Source: Megamerina dolium (Eukaryota; Arthropoda; Insecta; Diptera; Megamerinidae). From it: 64,000 nt of DNA. Shown here piece after piece: positions 50,465 to 62,948 of this stretch. Location of the stretch: assembly GCA_963854835.1 (NCBI GenBank), contig OY978525.1:22715253-22779252 (forward strand), given 5' to 3'. Position 1 is the first letter of the stretch; every line of letters starts with the position of its first letter. The notes beneath the pieces are model-generated. The model did no database searches, was not told the DNA's origin, and saw only the letters and a list, made by a program, of their open reading frames with translations. A program made the position numbers and the translations under genes.

Positions 50465-53324
50465 AGTTCTAAAAAATTATACTGAGATAACCATAGAAGG
50501 ATAAAGGATAAGGACAAGGTTTAGGATAAAGGATTCATGATAAATAATAAGCCTTTTAAACGGTCAATTTTTTTACCAGTATTCCAGATGGATATACAAT
50601 TATTCGTAGGTAGTTCTAGTTTCAATATTTTTGCATTACATTTTTGCAATGGCTCTTTGATGAATTAAATAAGCAAAAATAGAGATTTTGAATGAAGCGA
50701 ATTCAAAGCCAATAATGAAAATCCATTGTAATGCGAGTATAGATTAATATTACATATACTATCTGCATTGATATGTATATATTCATGTTAATTGTCAATG
50801 CTGTCTAAATCTCTCTTTTCATCTCTTCAAATCCTATACTTAATTTTTGCTTCGATGGCACATGCAATATAATATCCAGCAACAGAACAATAGATAATAT
50901 TATACGAAAAACAAAAATCAAATAACCATACTGGATTCTTGTCACTTTCAAAATCTTTCTTTTAGTAGTAAAGATTCAAATCTTAATAAAAGCCAGTTGA
51001 TAAGGTGAACTTCTTTGAGCTCATGATAACCTCTTGAATGCCAACTTCCTGAGGTGGCAACTTCCTATGGTCGAATAATGAATGTTTTGAATCTCTACAA
51101 TGTTGCGCGCTAGGTTTAATGACATTGGTGATATCCAAAGGACGAAATTTGATGCCTGACACTGACCATCCTCTAAACATGGAGCAATTTTTTAAAGGCC
51201 TGTTTTCTTTGACAATTTGTGGACATTATTAAATTGATGTAAAAATCGAACAACGATAAAAAATCGAATCAAATCATATTAATTTTAAATAAGGATTCAA
51301 CATTCTCTTCTGAAGTTCTATAGCGCTTAAGCCGATTGCGATGACGATGATAGTAATGTAAAATACATATCATGAACTGCTACTACTCCTCACAGATGAC
51401 AGGTACGAATTATTGTATTAAGGCATTTGTATTAAAACCACTTTTTCATTTTGAGATAAGTTTATATGAAAATCATTTAATGACCGGATTTACCAGATCT
51501 TCCCTATCATTTTTTATTGTGCGTATTCAAATTATTCAAGGTATTTTTCCAATAAAAATCAAAAACAATAACCACTCATACGATATAAAATGCAGCCTGT
51601 TCTTGATCATTAATATTGCAATCACGATTTTATTGGAATTGTTTTTGTTGTTCTCTTTGTTTTTGTTATTGCTGTTGGTCGTAGTATACAACAGAGTTTA
51701 AATATCCGGTTAGTTTGTGTTTGTGTTCAAAAGCAAGACCAACAACAACAATAACAGTATCAGTATCAGCAATAACAGCTACAGCTATAATACCTCGTCA
51801 GGCATAAATTAACGACTATTTACAATTGTTTATGTGAATGAATTGATGTTTTTAGTTTGTTTTACTATTTAAGTGACATGTTCATAGAACTGAAGAGCCA
51901 TCACATTCACCCAATGTCATATAAGTGAAGCAAAATATAAAAGGGGTAACACACAACAACAAATAAAATAAAGGCATGGGTATTCATGGAGGCAAGGCAC
52001 GGATTGTAAAGAGTGAGAGTAAATAAGACTGAGTAGACATAGAGTGAAAGTGAAGTACATAGCGCTGGTGTTTGTGTTAATATTGCTGTTGTTAACAGTG
52101 CTGAGCAATGAGAAAAGGTCATAATGCTTTGAAAGCCCATGTATTTTTTATTGTAAACAATAATAATGACGACAAGTATTATAAAACAAAAGTAGAAGCA
52201 AAAACAAATGAAAAAATGCAAAAACAGAAAAACAAACAAAATTACAATAAAAGTGAAACAGAGGAGAGTGAGTAAATGAAAAAGTAAAAATTAAACAAAT
52301 GAATAAATGTACATAGTAGAGGATGGGTGCAATAAAATCAGCATCATCATTGTTAATGAAATCTTCAAGAATAGTCATTCGTTTATGGCATTGTTTTGTA
52401 CTCTGATTGCTTTTGATTGTTGTGTTGCCATGGCTTCAACATAATAATCACGCTAGTTCTGGTTGTATGTAGAAATACCTACTTACCATATTTGACGTAG
52501 CTATTGAACATCTGACATCAATTAATGTTATGTATACGAAATGGTCATGATGGTGTTAACACGAGTATTGGTAATGATGCTCATAATGACAACTATAGCA
52601 AACTCTGATATTTGGTTATGTAATTTCTAATGTTAGTATTATTTGATTAATTACTTTTATGTAACATGTTGCGTAATAATAACACAAGAAAGGATTGAAA
52701 TATCAAATAATTACTAGAGAGCAATATCATTTTGCTTTAAATGAATATTTACAAAATATATTTAATGTGAAATTAACAAAATAAATTGGAGGAAAAACGA
52801 TTAATAGAATAGAAGGATAGTGTAATTCTAATCAGTTCTAAGTAACCACTTGAAGGAAGCTTCGGATATATTCGATACTAAGGTATGTTGAGATGGGTAG
52901 GTCGTTCTCTTACTCTATGTTTTCCTCTCTTTTGTTTTTTATGTTAAAGGGTTGAGATAGGGAGCATCTATGTTTGAAGGAAACGTATATTTCAATACGT
53001 TAATCGATTTAAAATGCCCATTAAAACGGATCGAACAAAAGCATTCTGCGCCATATAAATTTTTAAATATCCTGAAAATTCTGTCGTTATATACAACTGA
53101 AAATATTATGATAATAACTACTGTACATTGCCTTCTTGATTGACCTCCGAAATGTGATTCGTTAAAAAAAACTCGTGTCTCAAAATTGTGCCATCAAACT
53201 TGCCTTTTTTTATTCATGGAATTCAAAGCCTTAAAAATTCTTGAAACTTTTGCCCTTGAAGGATTTTATTAAAATCATAAATCACAACTCTATAGAAGTT
53301 AAAATTTGTATCTCAACTATTAGC
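50465..53324. other. Non-coding A+T-rich stretch
   Basis: No gene is recognised. CAA/ACA-rich patches occur near 51740-51790. A 65-codon minus frame at 50983-51180 has balanced composition but nothing I recognise. Confidence 0.5.
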
Positions 53325-53480
53325 CTAAGTTCCATCAGTCTGACTGTCACCTGGCTTATGCGCACGTTAAAATCTAACAAATGTTGTTAGATTGTTAGAC
53401 AAACTTTGGGATGAAGTACATATGAGCTAAGACTATGGAAAATCCAATCAAAGAGACTAAGCCCAAAATTTCTATAAAAT
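53325..53480 (+). mobile_element. Decayed fragment of the (GTCC)n TIR repeat
   Basis: Blocks match 30780-30910 in order: CAGTCTGACTGTCACCTGGC, TGCGCACGTTAAAAT, then GATGAAGTACATATGAGC, TAAGACTATGGAAAATCC. The (GTCC)n tract and the ends are gone. Confidence 0.5.
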
Positions 53481-53595
53481 TTAAATCGTACTAACTTGTT
53501 TGATATATCGACAACTACAACAAGTATATGTGTGATATAGGTTAATATTATATTTATGTGAGTAATAACTTTTGCAAGAAATGTATGAGTCATAC

Positions 53596-53729
<134 letters not shown>

Positions 53730-53856
53730 TCTCGTTATATTCTCTTTCATAAAAAACAAATATCTTAAACTACTACAGTCTTTTGAAATGACGCTGTGAC
53801 GAACAGTTCTACTTATTAACACATACACCTCACATACGCACTCTTTGGGTACATAG

Positions 53857-54035
53857 GCCCCAGGCCCACTATAAGTGCATTTCTATATTACATTCTCTTC
53901 CATTATACATTTAAATTGATCTAATTTGCACATTTTAGAATATTGTATGGAAAATATATCTGGTCTTTATTTTTTTCCAAACAGTTTGTTATCAAAAGAT
54001 TTTGCTTAATATATATTTAAGTATTCCGATATTGT
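53857..54035. repeat. 179-bp direct duplication, unit 1
   Basis: It begins GCCCCAGGCCCACTATAAGT and ends CCGATATTGT. It recurs without any difference I can see at 54052-54230, after a 16-bp spacer. No gene is inside. Confidence 0.93.
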
Positions 54036-54051
54036 ATAAGATAAATAAGTC

Positions 54052-54230
54052 GCCCCAGGCCCACTATAAGTGCATTTCTATATTACATTCTCTTCCATTA
54101 TACATTTAAATTGATCTAATTTGCACATTTTAGAATATTGTATGGAAAATATATCTGGTCTTTATTTTTTTCCAAACAGTTTGTTATCAAAAGATTTTGC
54201 TTAATATATATTTAAGTATTCCGATATTGT
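54052..54230. repeat. 179-bp direct duplication, unit 2
   Basis: Exact second copy of 53857-54035 at a constant 195-bp offset. Zero visible differences suggest a very recent duplication, or an assembly artefact. Confidence 0.93.
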
Positions 54231-57176
54231 CATTTATTTAAAGTGTATACTGCTGCTTATAAAATATATATAAAATATCATATTCCAATTAAGGTCCCGT
54301 GAAGTCATCCTTCATACACACTTCAACTGTATAGAAATTTTATGAAATATATTCAATTAGTGAAATAGTCAGTGGATGCCTTATATGCATCCACTGTTTC
54401 TTATATGTGCAAGAGTTTGCATTAACAACACGTCAATGTGCTGAGACTTAAATTTACTTAATTGTGCAGGCTTGGCAAACTATGACGTCGTGTAGATCAT
54501 AGGAATAACATTTTCTTTTAGACTGAGTCTCAATGAAAATGTAAATAGTTCCCCAAGTTGATATTTTGTCACAGACACTACAGACAACAGACGGGCAAAT
54601 TGAAGGGGAAGTATAAGAAGGTGGATAAGGGTTAGACACCGCAAAAGGGGCGAATATGAGGCGAAGTGAACATATCGCCTATTTAATAGAGGCCAGAGTT
54701 TCATTTGTCATGACAGGGGACTCCAAACATTAGAAAGTTTGACTTCTCAAGAAACTGATCTGTTTAATCGTTTACATTTATTAGCAAAAATACCAACAGA
54801 ATAAAAACATCTATAACTTTGGAGTGTTAAATAGTTAACTGTTTTAACAATATTATTTTTTTTTTAATAAAATGTGAAATAACAAAACACAATCTAGAAT
54901 TGCTACAAACTGAAACGGATATAATATAAGTATGTAGTAAAAGAAAGAGAAAGCATCGCAATAAAATAAAATTGTTTTCACTAGTTGATTTAGATGCAAT
55001 TCTATTCATAGGTTCTCTTAAAATTTCACATTTTATTTACTGGCGGACAAGAGCAACACCAAAAAACAAAAGACAATGAATATGAAAAACGTTTCTAAGG
55101 AAATGAATTTTGTTACCTCTAATTAAAATCATTTTTCGTATGAGCATTTTCTATGACATTAAACATCTCTTTATTCTTATGTATTCGGAAGAATGAGACA
55201 CCAAATGGACAACATGCCATGTTATCAAAGGAAATTAAATGTGAAATGGATAAGTCACGCGAATGATATTAAAATAGCCTCTAAAGAAATGTAAATTTTT
55301 TATTACTTTTGCTTTTACCATTGTACCTACTCAGAAAGTAATGAAGCCAAAACGATTTTATGCTGATTTGTGATGTGACCCTAAAACCGTCACAGCCATT
55401 CACTTGTTACCTATCAATAGGTTATTTATTCCAGTTGATTAAAATGAACAATCTACTTGTTTATGATATTTTTATGACATCGAATCTTATTGTATTTCTA
55501 TGCCGTCAACAATGGTATCATTTGTATTCATTCATGTTCAATTTTCTTATCAATAATATATTTATTTTTTTCAATTTCATGAATATGCTGCTTTTGCAAT
55601 TCTTCCAGATATGGTGTTTCCACATGAAAGAGTGAAATAATATAGGCCGTAAAAAATAATATTTATTTTCATTAAAATGAAATGTTTAAATTTAACTCGC
55701 CTCAATTCATGTCTATCATAATATTTTTAATATCCCATAATATACCATATAATGGCTCATATTCTAAAAATGCAATTTAAAAAGTGAATAATATATAGTA
55801 TAAACGTCACAGAATTAAAATAATAGTTTATAGCTGTCAGAGTTGTTAGGAAGTTTCAGATAGAGGAGATATAAAGATTGAGACCAATATAGAGCGTATA
55901 TTTTAAAAAAAGTGTGCATAAGTTATCTTATTGCATTATCGTTAATCCATTTTGATTCTAAACTTTAGAGCAATTTTGGGTTATAGATATTTAAGCATAA
56001 CTTTTTCCTACTTTTTATTACTACAGTTTTCAATGAATTATACACTAAATGCAGAACTGGTAATGATAGAGTTGTAATTACAAATTTATATTCATCCCAA
56101 GACCCGTCGTTTGACACAAATGGATCAGTTATCAATCAGTTCTAGATGTATGATCATCTTATGACAAAAAACTGAAAATATCACGCAATATATTGTAATT
56201 ATGAAGTAAATATAGTGATAATATTGAAACTCCAAATTATATATTAAAATGGTGAATATTTATAAAAATTTAATGCCGAAGTTATTTGAGAATTAAATTA
56301 CCTCATATCAACATCATCACAACGCAAAATTTCAAGTATTTGTTACCAATATTTATTAGAGATTTTTGTGTATAAGCACCAAATTATAAATTGAGCCTTG
56401 TATACGATTTCAATTAACTGCCACTTCATTTCAATAAACTTTTGTGCACAGTATGTATCTATTTAATATTACCGAAAAATGCAAAGTTCATATCGGTTCA
56501 CGTAAAAAGTAATTTACATTTTCCCAAAAAAAAAAGAATATTAAAATGAAAGAAAATCAATAATTCTTATACTACATAAGTACTTAAGTATTCGTATATA
56601 TGACATTAATATTCATTTGCCATTTGGGTGTATTTGATTTATACACAATTATACTATATAATTAAAATGTTGATGAAATTAGTCAAATCAATTAGACAAG
56701 CTGTCAATCAAACCTTATAATAATATGTAATGTGTCAAAAGATGATTATATGTAAATTTCGTTTTTTGTGAATGCTAATATAATATTTTAAGTGAAATTC
56801 CTTGTTAACGCAAACAAAAAAATCAAATTACTTATTCAGTCAGACCTACTTGTGTATGTATGTTTCCTGTTGTGTTTCACTCTGATGCACACAATATATA
56901 AGTTATAATAATATATATGAAATATGTGATACACCAATAACGATATAGAATTACTTAAGTATTTATATTTATTGTCAATATATCCCAGGAAATCATGTGC
57001 TGTGACCTTGAATATATAATCTCACCAATTATGCATGAAGTAGGATTGACCCAGAGATTAAATTGTAATATTGTATATTAATATTTGATTCTGAAATTCG
57101 GAAATGCATGAAATAAAGTCCGTTTTATTCTAAAGTCATATACATTGTCATTCGTCAGACAGAAGTAAAATGTATA
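54231..57176. other. Non-coding A+T-rich stretch
   Basis: No gene is recognised. It contains a perfect 10-bp hairpin CAGTGGATGC/GCATCCACTG at 54370-54396 with a 7-nt loop. Confidence 0.5.
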
Positions 57177-58426
57177 TAAAGGGTTATCCATTTTGCGGTT
57201 TCAAAAGTAAATGTAAATAAAACACATATAAGATATCTTTTATCATGATATTTCTTTTTTATTATAAAGTTTGAACGTTGACATTATGTGTGAAATACTA
57301 CATCATTTAAATGACCACCACGCGAATTGTTGCAAGCATCGATTCTTTTGAGGTAATTTTCGACCACTTTTTGACACATATTGGGCGGTATCTCTGCCAT
57401 AACGTGACGAATGTTGGTTTTTAGGTGCTCAAGAGTTAAAGGTCAAGCGTCAAGTCAAGCGGTGTCAAATCGCATGATCTTGGTGGCCACTTTATATCGC
57501 CACGATGAGAAATTACGCGGCCAGAAAATTTCTCTTGCAATAAAGCCATATTCGCTCGAGTTGTGTGGCATGTGGCACCGTCTTGTTGAAACCACATATT
57601 CTCTAAGTCGTATTCTTCAATAGCAGGCAAAAAAAAGTCGGTTATCATATGACCATAACGCTCCGAATTGACGGTGACAGTCGTTCCATCGTCGTTTTCG
57701 AAGAAGTAAGGTCCAATCACACCTCCGGACCAAAGAGCGCACCAAGCAGTGACTTTTTGTGGATGTAGTAGCCTCTCTTCAATTACTTGAGGATTCTCAG
57801 AACCCCAAATACGACAATTTTGTTTGTTAACATACCCACCGAGTGAGAAATGTGCTTCGTCGCTGAAGAAAATTTTGTTCGAAAAATCGCCGTCCACCGT
57901 TCGACGTATCTACGACGTCGTGAATGGTCAGCTGGCTTCAGTTGTAGTGTGAGCTGGATTTTATATGCATGTAGGTGTAGATCCAAATGCAAAATACGCC
58001 ATAATGTGCCGTAAGACAGTCCTAATTCCTAAGAACGACGAGGAATCGACACATTCGGGTCTTCGGCAACACTTTCACTTACAGCAGCGATAATTTCAGT
58101 GGTACGAGCGAAATGATGATGCACAGGCCTTACAATATCTGTAACCGATCCAGTCTCTTCATATTTCTTCACAATTTTGCCAATTGCTTGCGTAGTTGGA
58201 CGATTATGTAAACCATAATCTCCTCTTAAAGCACGATATGTGGCTGTGGCAGAATCACAATTTTTGTAGTTTACAATTTTAATGCATTGTGCGATAGTTA
58301 AGCGATCCATTTTCGCAAATGTCAGACTTTGAACTGAAAAAGAAAGAAATTGTTTTAACAACTCAGTTTGACAGATGTCGAATTCTAGCCCTATACTTTT
58401 GAAACAGCGAAATGGATAACCCTTTA
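57177..58426 (-). mobile_element. rosa-like (DD41D) mariner element, copy C
   Basis: The element is 57179-58424 (1246 bp), flanked by TA at 57177-57178 and 58425-58426, with the same 31-bp inverted repeats (one change in the right end, GAAACAGCG for GAAACCGCG). Relative to copy B it has a roughly 45-bp loss near 57444, a roughly 20-bp loss near 57900 and a short loss near 58270. Confidence 0.92.
57284..58310 (-). pseudogene. Broken rosa-like transposase, copy C
   Basis: The start ATG is at 58308-58310 (MDRLTIAQCIKIV). The frame is damaged by a short deletion near 58270 (YYKNG reduced to YKNC). It also carries the same TAG as copy B just before the GLSYGTLWR helix. A deletion near 57900 removes LEQQAV. 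The core keeps FFSDEAHF and FQQDGATCH, but the DFFLWGYAKDRVYADK block after DLTPL is deleted near 57444, which removes the third catalytic Asp in its normal setting. It cannot encode active transposase. Confidence 0.9.
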
Positions 58427-59879
58427 ATTATCTAATCAGCTTTGCTGGGATGTACATGCACGCTCACATACGGATGTGTGTACAAATTCAAAGGTGTCGA
58501 AACAAATGTGTCTAAACATATCTGTGCTTGACATTTATACATTTCGATATTGCTCCTACGAGAGTAAGTTCGAAGAGTTCTAGGTTTTAATGTCTATTAT
58601 TGCAATATTGCTAAATTTTTTTAATTATAACGAAAGCGATTAAGGTATTGCTTTTTTGTACGTTAGTTGTCGATTAGATTTTTTATTAAGCCAACTCAAC
58701 AACATTTTTCAGCAACACAAAAGTTTCTTATTTCGAATTAGACTTCTGAGTGTTCTTGATTATAGATCATTTAAACGGTAAGCTTTATTATCCATTCAGA
58801 GAGTGTGATATTTGTTATCTTTCTCTTGAACTCATGACTGATATCAATTCCGATCTCAATGCAGAATCGTAAATAGCCGAAATCGCCCGTAACCTCAAAA
58901 ATGTAGTTTAACTAACAATTATATGTAGTCCAATTCTAAGAAAAGGAAATTTAAGAATCTTTTGCAAGAAGAAGTAAGATTTTTTCATGATCCACATAAA
59001 ATATATATGTAAAAAATTAATTTAAACAGGAAGTTAAATAAAATAGGGAAGCAGCAGATGACAAAAAAAAGAGGGATACCTGTAAAATATAATCCAACCA
59101 AAATGATGGCAAAAAAAAAAAGAAATAGAGCAAGTAATGCAGCAAAACATAACACCATAATTAAAGACCAAAGGAAGCAATAGGTATTTTTATTATATTT
59201 ATTTTAGCTTTTTTTTATTTCCATCATGTTTTTTTTTTTCTTCTTTATTTTATTTTGCTTGTTAGTATGTCAATATAGTTGTTGCATTCGTTCGAGCGTG
59301 TAAAATGTTTTTTGCGGCAGAAGCTTTTAAAGGACTGTGAAGTGTAAACAACATTGCATTTCACTTATTTGTTGCTTTTATTCTCAACAATTTTTTCGTT
59401 CACTATTTTTACATTGCTTTGTTTCTGTACGATTTTCTTTTGCGTTAGTTAAGCACGAAGCATTGTACTCGTATGGGTATAAAAACACAAAGCCAAATGT
59501 CCCGACAAACCCCATTCATCATCAACATAAATGTACGGCGTTGTCCACAATCCACAGCACATTTACACCATACGCACTACTAGAGCATGATAAACAATAA
59601 CACATTTATATGCATCGCCGTCATCTTCTGAATAGTTGTCGTAGTCGTTGTAATCACCGTCGTCTTTATCGTCATCACAGTGATAATTATTTCCAAATAA
59701 CATACCGTTGCAAGAAAGAAAGGAACAAGAAGAAGAAGAAGAAGAAGATGAATAACCATACATGAAAACAAAATAAAAAAGAAACAACAACAAGAATAAG
59801 CACAACAGTTGCAATAATAATAACGTTGAAGATGGCTTCGTAGAAACCGGAAAAGTATAAAACAGTTAAGCATGTAACA

Positions 59880-59912
<33 letters not shown>

Positions 59913-62673
59913 GAAGTAAAAACAAAACAAAACAGTTGGTAAATTCTTTTGTATTTTACTTTTCTTTTTTTTTTAAATTTATTTTTTGCTGCTTCGGTAA
60001 GAAAGCTACAACTATTGTTTTGAATGTATATTACATAAAAACACACTATATATGCTTACTCATTTGGACATATACTTATTTATATACATAAGTAAATTCG
60101 CATAAATGCAAATGAGCCTATATCTTTGAGTATATATATAAGCTTCTAAGCTTGTAAGCATGTAAAAAAATCCGTAAAATAAGAGAGTAATTATATAATA
60201 CTCTTAATACATTGAATGTATCTGGTTCTATAGAGTACACATTTAAAATATATGGCGACACATAATGTTGACTCATAAAACGTCGTAATGTGTAACTTTT
60301 CTGTGTATTTATTGTTTCACTGTTTATTCAGAAAAAGTAGTGATTTGTGAGTGTTAATGAGTAAAGCTCATAATGCGTGTTTTTAACGCCTAAGCTATCA
60401 GTCTTAAGATTTCATTTCGGAAGCCAAAGCAGAGTATTTTGCAGCATATTGCATATTGCATGGTGCATGTATAAATAATTTTACTATTGAAGATTTGCTC
60501 TGTGGATATTAGTTGTATTTTAAAATAATGTTGTCTGTCTGCACGACAACTGCCGTAATTATATGTAGAGCGATCCATCTGAATATAAGATTCATTTCAC
60601 TAAAGAACGAATGAGTTCGTAAATGAGCGAAATAGGATGAAAACCACGCCTACCTTTCATATAAAAGTACTTTATTTAATGTGTGTTTTCATATCTTGCA
60701 TACAAAGATATAAAACTCTGTCACTTCCCAGGTATCAGTTTAATTTGACCAGTATTGAAAGACTGGTACTTGTGCAATATTTGTCAATTCTAATGTTCAG
60801 ACTATTGTGCGATTTTTCCTCACAGAAGAAACTGCTTAGAAGCACTGCGGAAAATCGTTGAATTTAATATACTAAACAATAAGGAAATATACATATTCTA
60901 TGGGAAGATAAAGTAAATACAAATATCAAGTCATAATATTGACGATATGTTTCAGAACTTTTAAAAGCATGATGTTGATATATATACAAAATTATGAGCA
61001 CATTTTTTACTCATCCATTTAATACGAGTAGATGTAATATCCTGATATAATTTAAGTGCCAACAAGTGACAAGTGTGAACAAACCGCAACTGCTTTCTGG
61101 TTTTGTATGTAATAACTATCCCACAGGTGAGAGCGTATCAATGATATTTTCAAAATGTCATCAAACGGTATATCTTCAAATACCACAAATTAATCTAACA
61201 GTATATATGTATATAAATATAAGTATGCATATACGTATAGACTTGTACACACATACCTGTATATATTTAAAACAATGACTCAACAACTTTGTAAAAAACA
61301 AGAAAATAACAGAAACAGAGAAAAATGAGTGTGCGATCATTGCTTCCATGTTTATAATTTCGAATGGATTTACAGTAAATATACATCTTAATCTTTCTCC
61401 TATTTCGCTTTCACATTCTTTTATACCGCTTGTTGGGTATTGTCGTAGGCTTTGAATTTCTTATCGCTATCTCATCATTGCTTTTGTTGTTCTTCTTAAC
61501 ATGAGTTATTCTGTACTTCTGTGGCGCACACTATTAACACCATTTAACCATACGTATATACCTGTTTATATGCTTGCTGGCAGATTTATATGTTTGTCAA
61601 AAAGAAAAGGTGAAATATAGAAATAGATACTCACTTCTTGGGAATTGTGCCCTCGTACTTGTACTCTCTTTGCACATACACACGCACGATTATATGTTTA
61701 GTAGACATTTTTGTGTAACACATTGTTCATAAATGTCGGAAGTATATTATTAATTTCTTTGTTTGATAATGATGCTGTTGCTGCTGCACTTCATCATTTT
61801 ACTAAAAAAAAAAGCAAAATACCATTCAACTGCTTTGAAAACGACAGATAGCGGATACATTAATAGAACGAAGAACACATAATTTTATCATGTTCATCAG
61901 CAGGAGAGTAGTAGTTAGCAGTATCATCATTAACTGAAGAAAGAAACATTCTCGGCAACAGTAATTCATTATGTTTGAATTAATTTAATTTGAGTTTTTC
62001 TTTTAGCTTTTGTTTTGTTTTTCGCTTAAGTGTGTGTATATATGTAAAAGTCCATTAAACACAGTTATGTATTGTGCCATTCGTCACATTTATATGATTT
62101 TCACATCCATTTAGTGATGTTCCATTTTGCTCTTTCTTACTATTTTCCTCACTCTCACTCTATATACAATACAATATAATTGATTTTGTCGTTGAATTTA
62201 TTGAAACTTTTTACTGAAAACTTTATTTGAAAACGAATTGACCAAAAATGGCACTACTGCAAAACTCTATTTTAGAATTTGCTGACTTGAGTATTCCAAT
62301 GCATATCTGTAAGGTAATTTTAATTAAATTTTATATAATTTTAAAATAAAAATTCCATATAAAATTATAATTTTAATCAGCAAATTCGTTTTATATAAAC
62401 ATTTATGCTATTTCTTTAATGTTTAAACATGACATCGGGCATATGGCATTTTCACAAATTCGTGGTGTAAATGCGGTCTTATCTAAGTAATAGCCGTACG
62501 CAATATTGCGACCGTAACTTTATGCTATACAGGGGTTTTCTCTAACACATCGGGCCGAGCTCTTACTGCCAGGATGATTCATTCACCATTTAGGGTTTTT
62601 GTTCGGTGAGCGACTACGATGCTAAGACTATCTTAAAGTTGATATATAATGGACGCTAGGCCAAGCTTTTGAC
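58427..62673. other. Non-coding A+T-rich stretch with simple repeats
   Basis: No gene is recognised in about 4.2 kb. Contents include A-rich patches at 59040-59170, (AAG)n at 59728-59750 and (AAT)n at 59880-59912. Confidence 0.5.
59880..59912. repeat. (AAT)n microsatellite
   Basis: About 11 perfect AAT units. Confidence 0.9.
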
Positions 62674-62717
62674 GCTACATTGTGTGCTTCAGCTCTTGCT
62701 GAAACACACAATGTAGC
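62674..62717. other. Strong 44-nt hairpin
   Basis: GCTACATTGTGTG (62674-62686) pairs perfectly with CACACAATGTAGC (62705-62717). After one C/A mismatch, TTCAGC pairs with GCTGAA around a TCTT loop. It is a 13 + 6 bp stem. It is shorter than a usual pre-miRNA and I recognise no known miRNA. It lies just upstream of the probable LINE relic. Confidence 0.6.
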
Positions 62718-62723
62718 CTTTCG

Positions 62724-62945
62724 ATGTGCCTTTCTACCTGGATGTTTCTACCCGGAAGTGAATCACGCGATTTCATACCGATTATGGCCTTACTGGAAAA
62801 ACGATACAAAATATATGCACGGATGGATACAAAACTGAACAATAATCAGGCTTCTATGTTTTCGTGGAAACAAGTAGAACTGGGGTGCCCTTTTCATTTT
62901 TCTTTCATTCAGACACAAGAATACGCAATACAATTGCCTATGGAC
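62724..62945 (+). pseudogene. Probable LINE RNase H-like relic
   Basis: A 74-codon frame reads KIYARMDTKLNNNQAS, then GCPFHFSFIQTQEYAIQL. This resembles the start of the RNase H domain of Jockey/I/R1-type LINEs (a YTDGSKL...GAG block, then a VFQAE..AI block), with an insertion disrupting the TDGS motif and the Glu position changed to TQE. No flanking RT or gag sequence is recognised. Moderate confidence only. Confidence 0.45.
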
Positions 62946-62948
62946 TAA

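Noticed and set aside
50983..51180. 65-codon minus frame of balanced composition
   Set aside because: I could not match it to any family; it may be an old coding relic but there is no positive evidence.
54370..54396. CAGTGGATGC/GCATCCACTG hairpin as a functional RNA
   Set aside because: A perfect but short stem with no extension and no context; such repeats are expected by chance in 64 kb.
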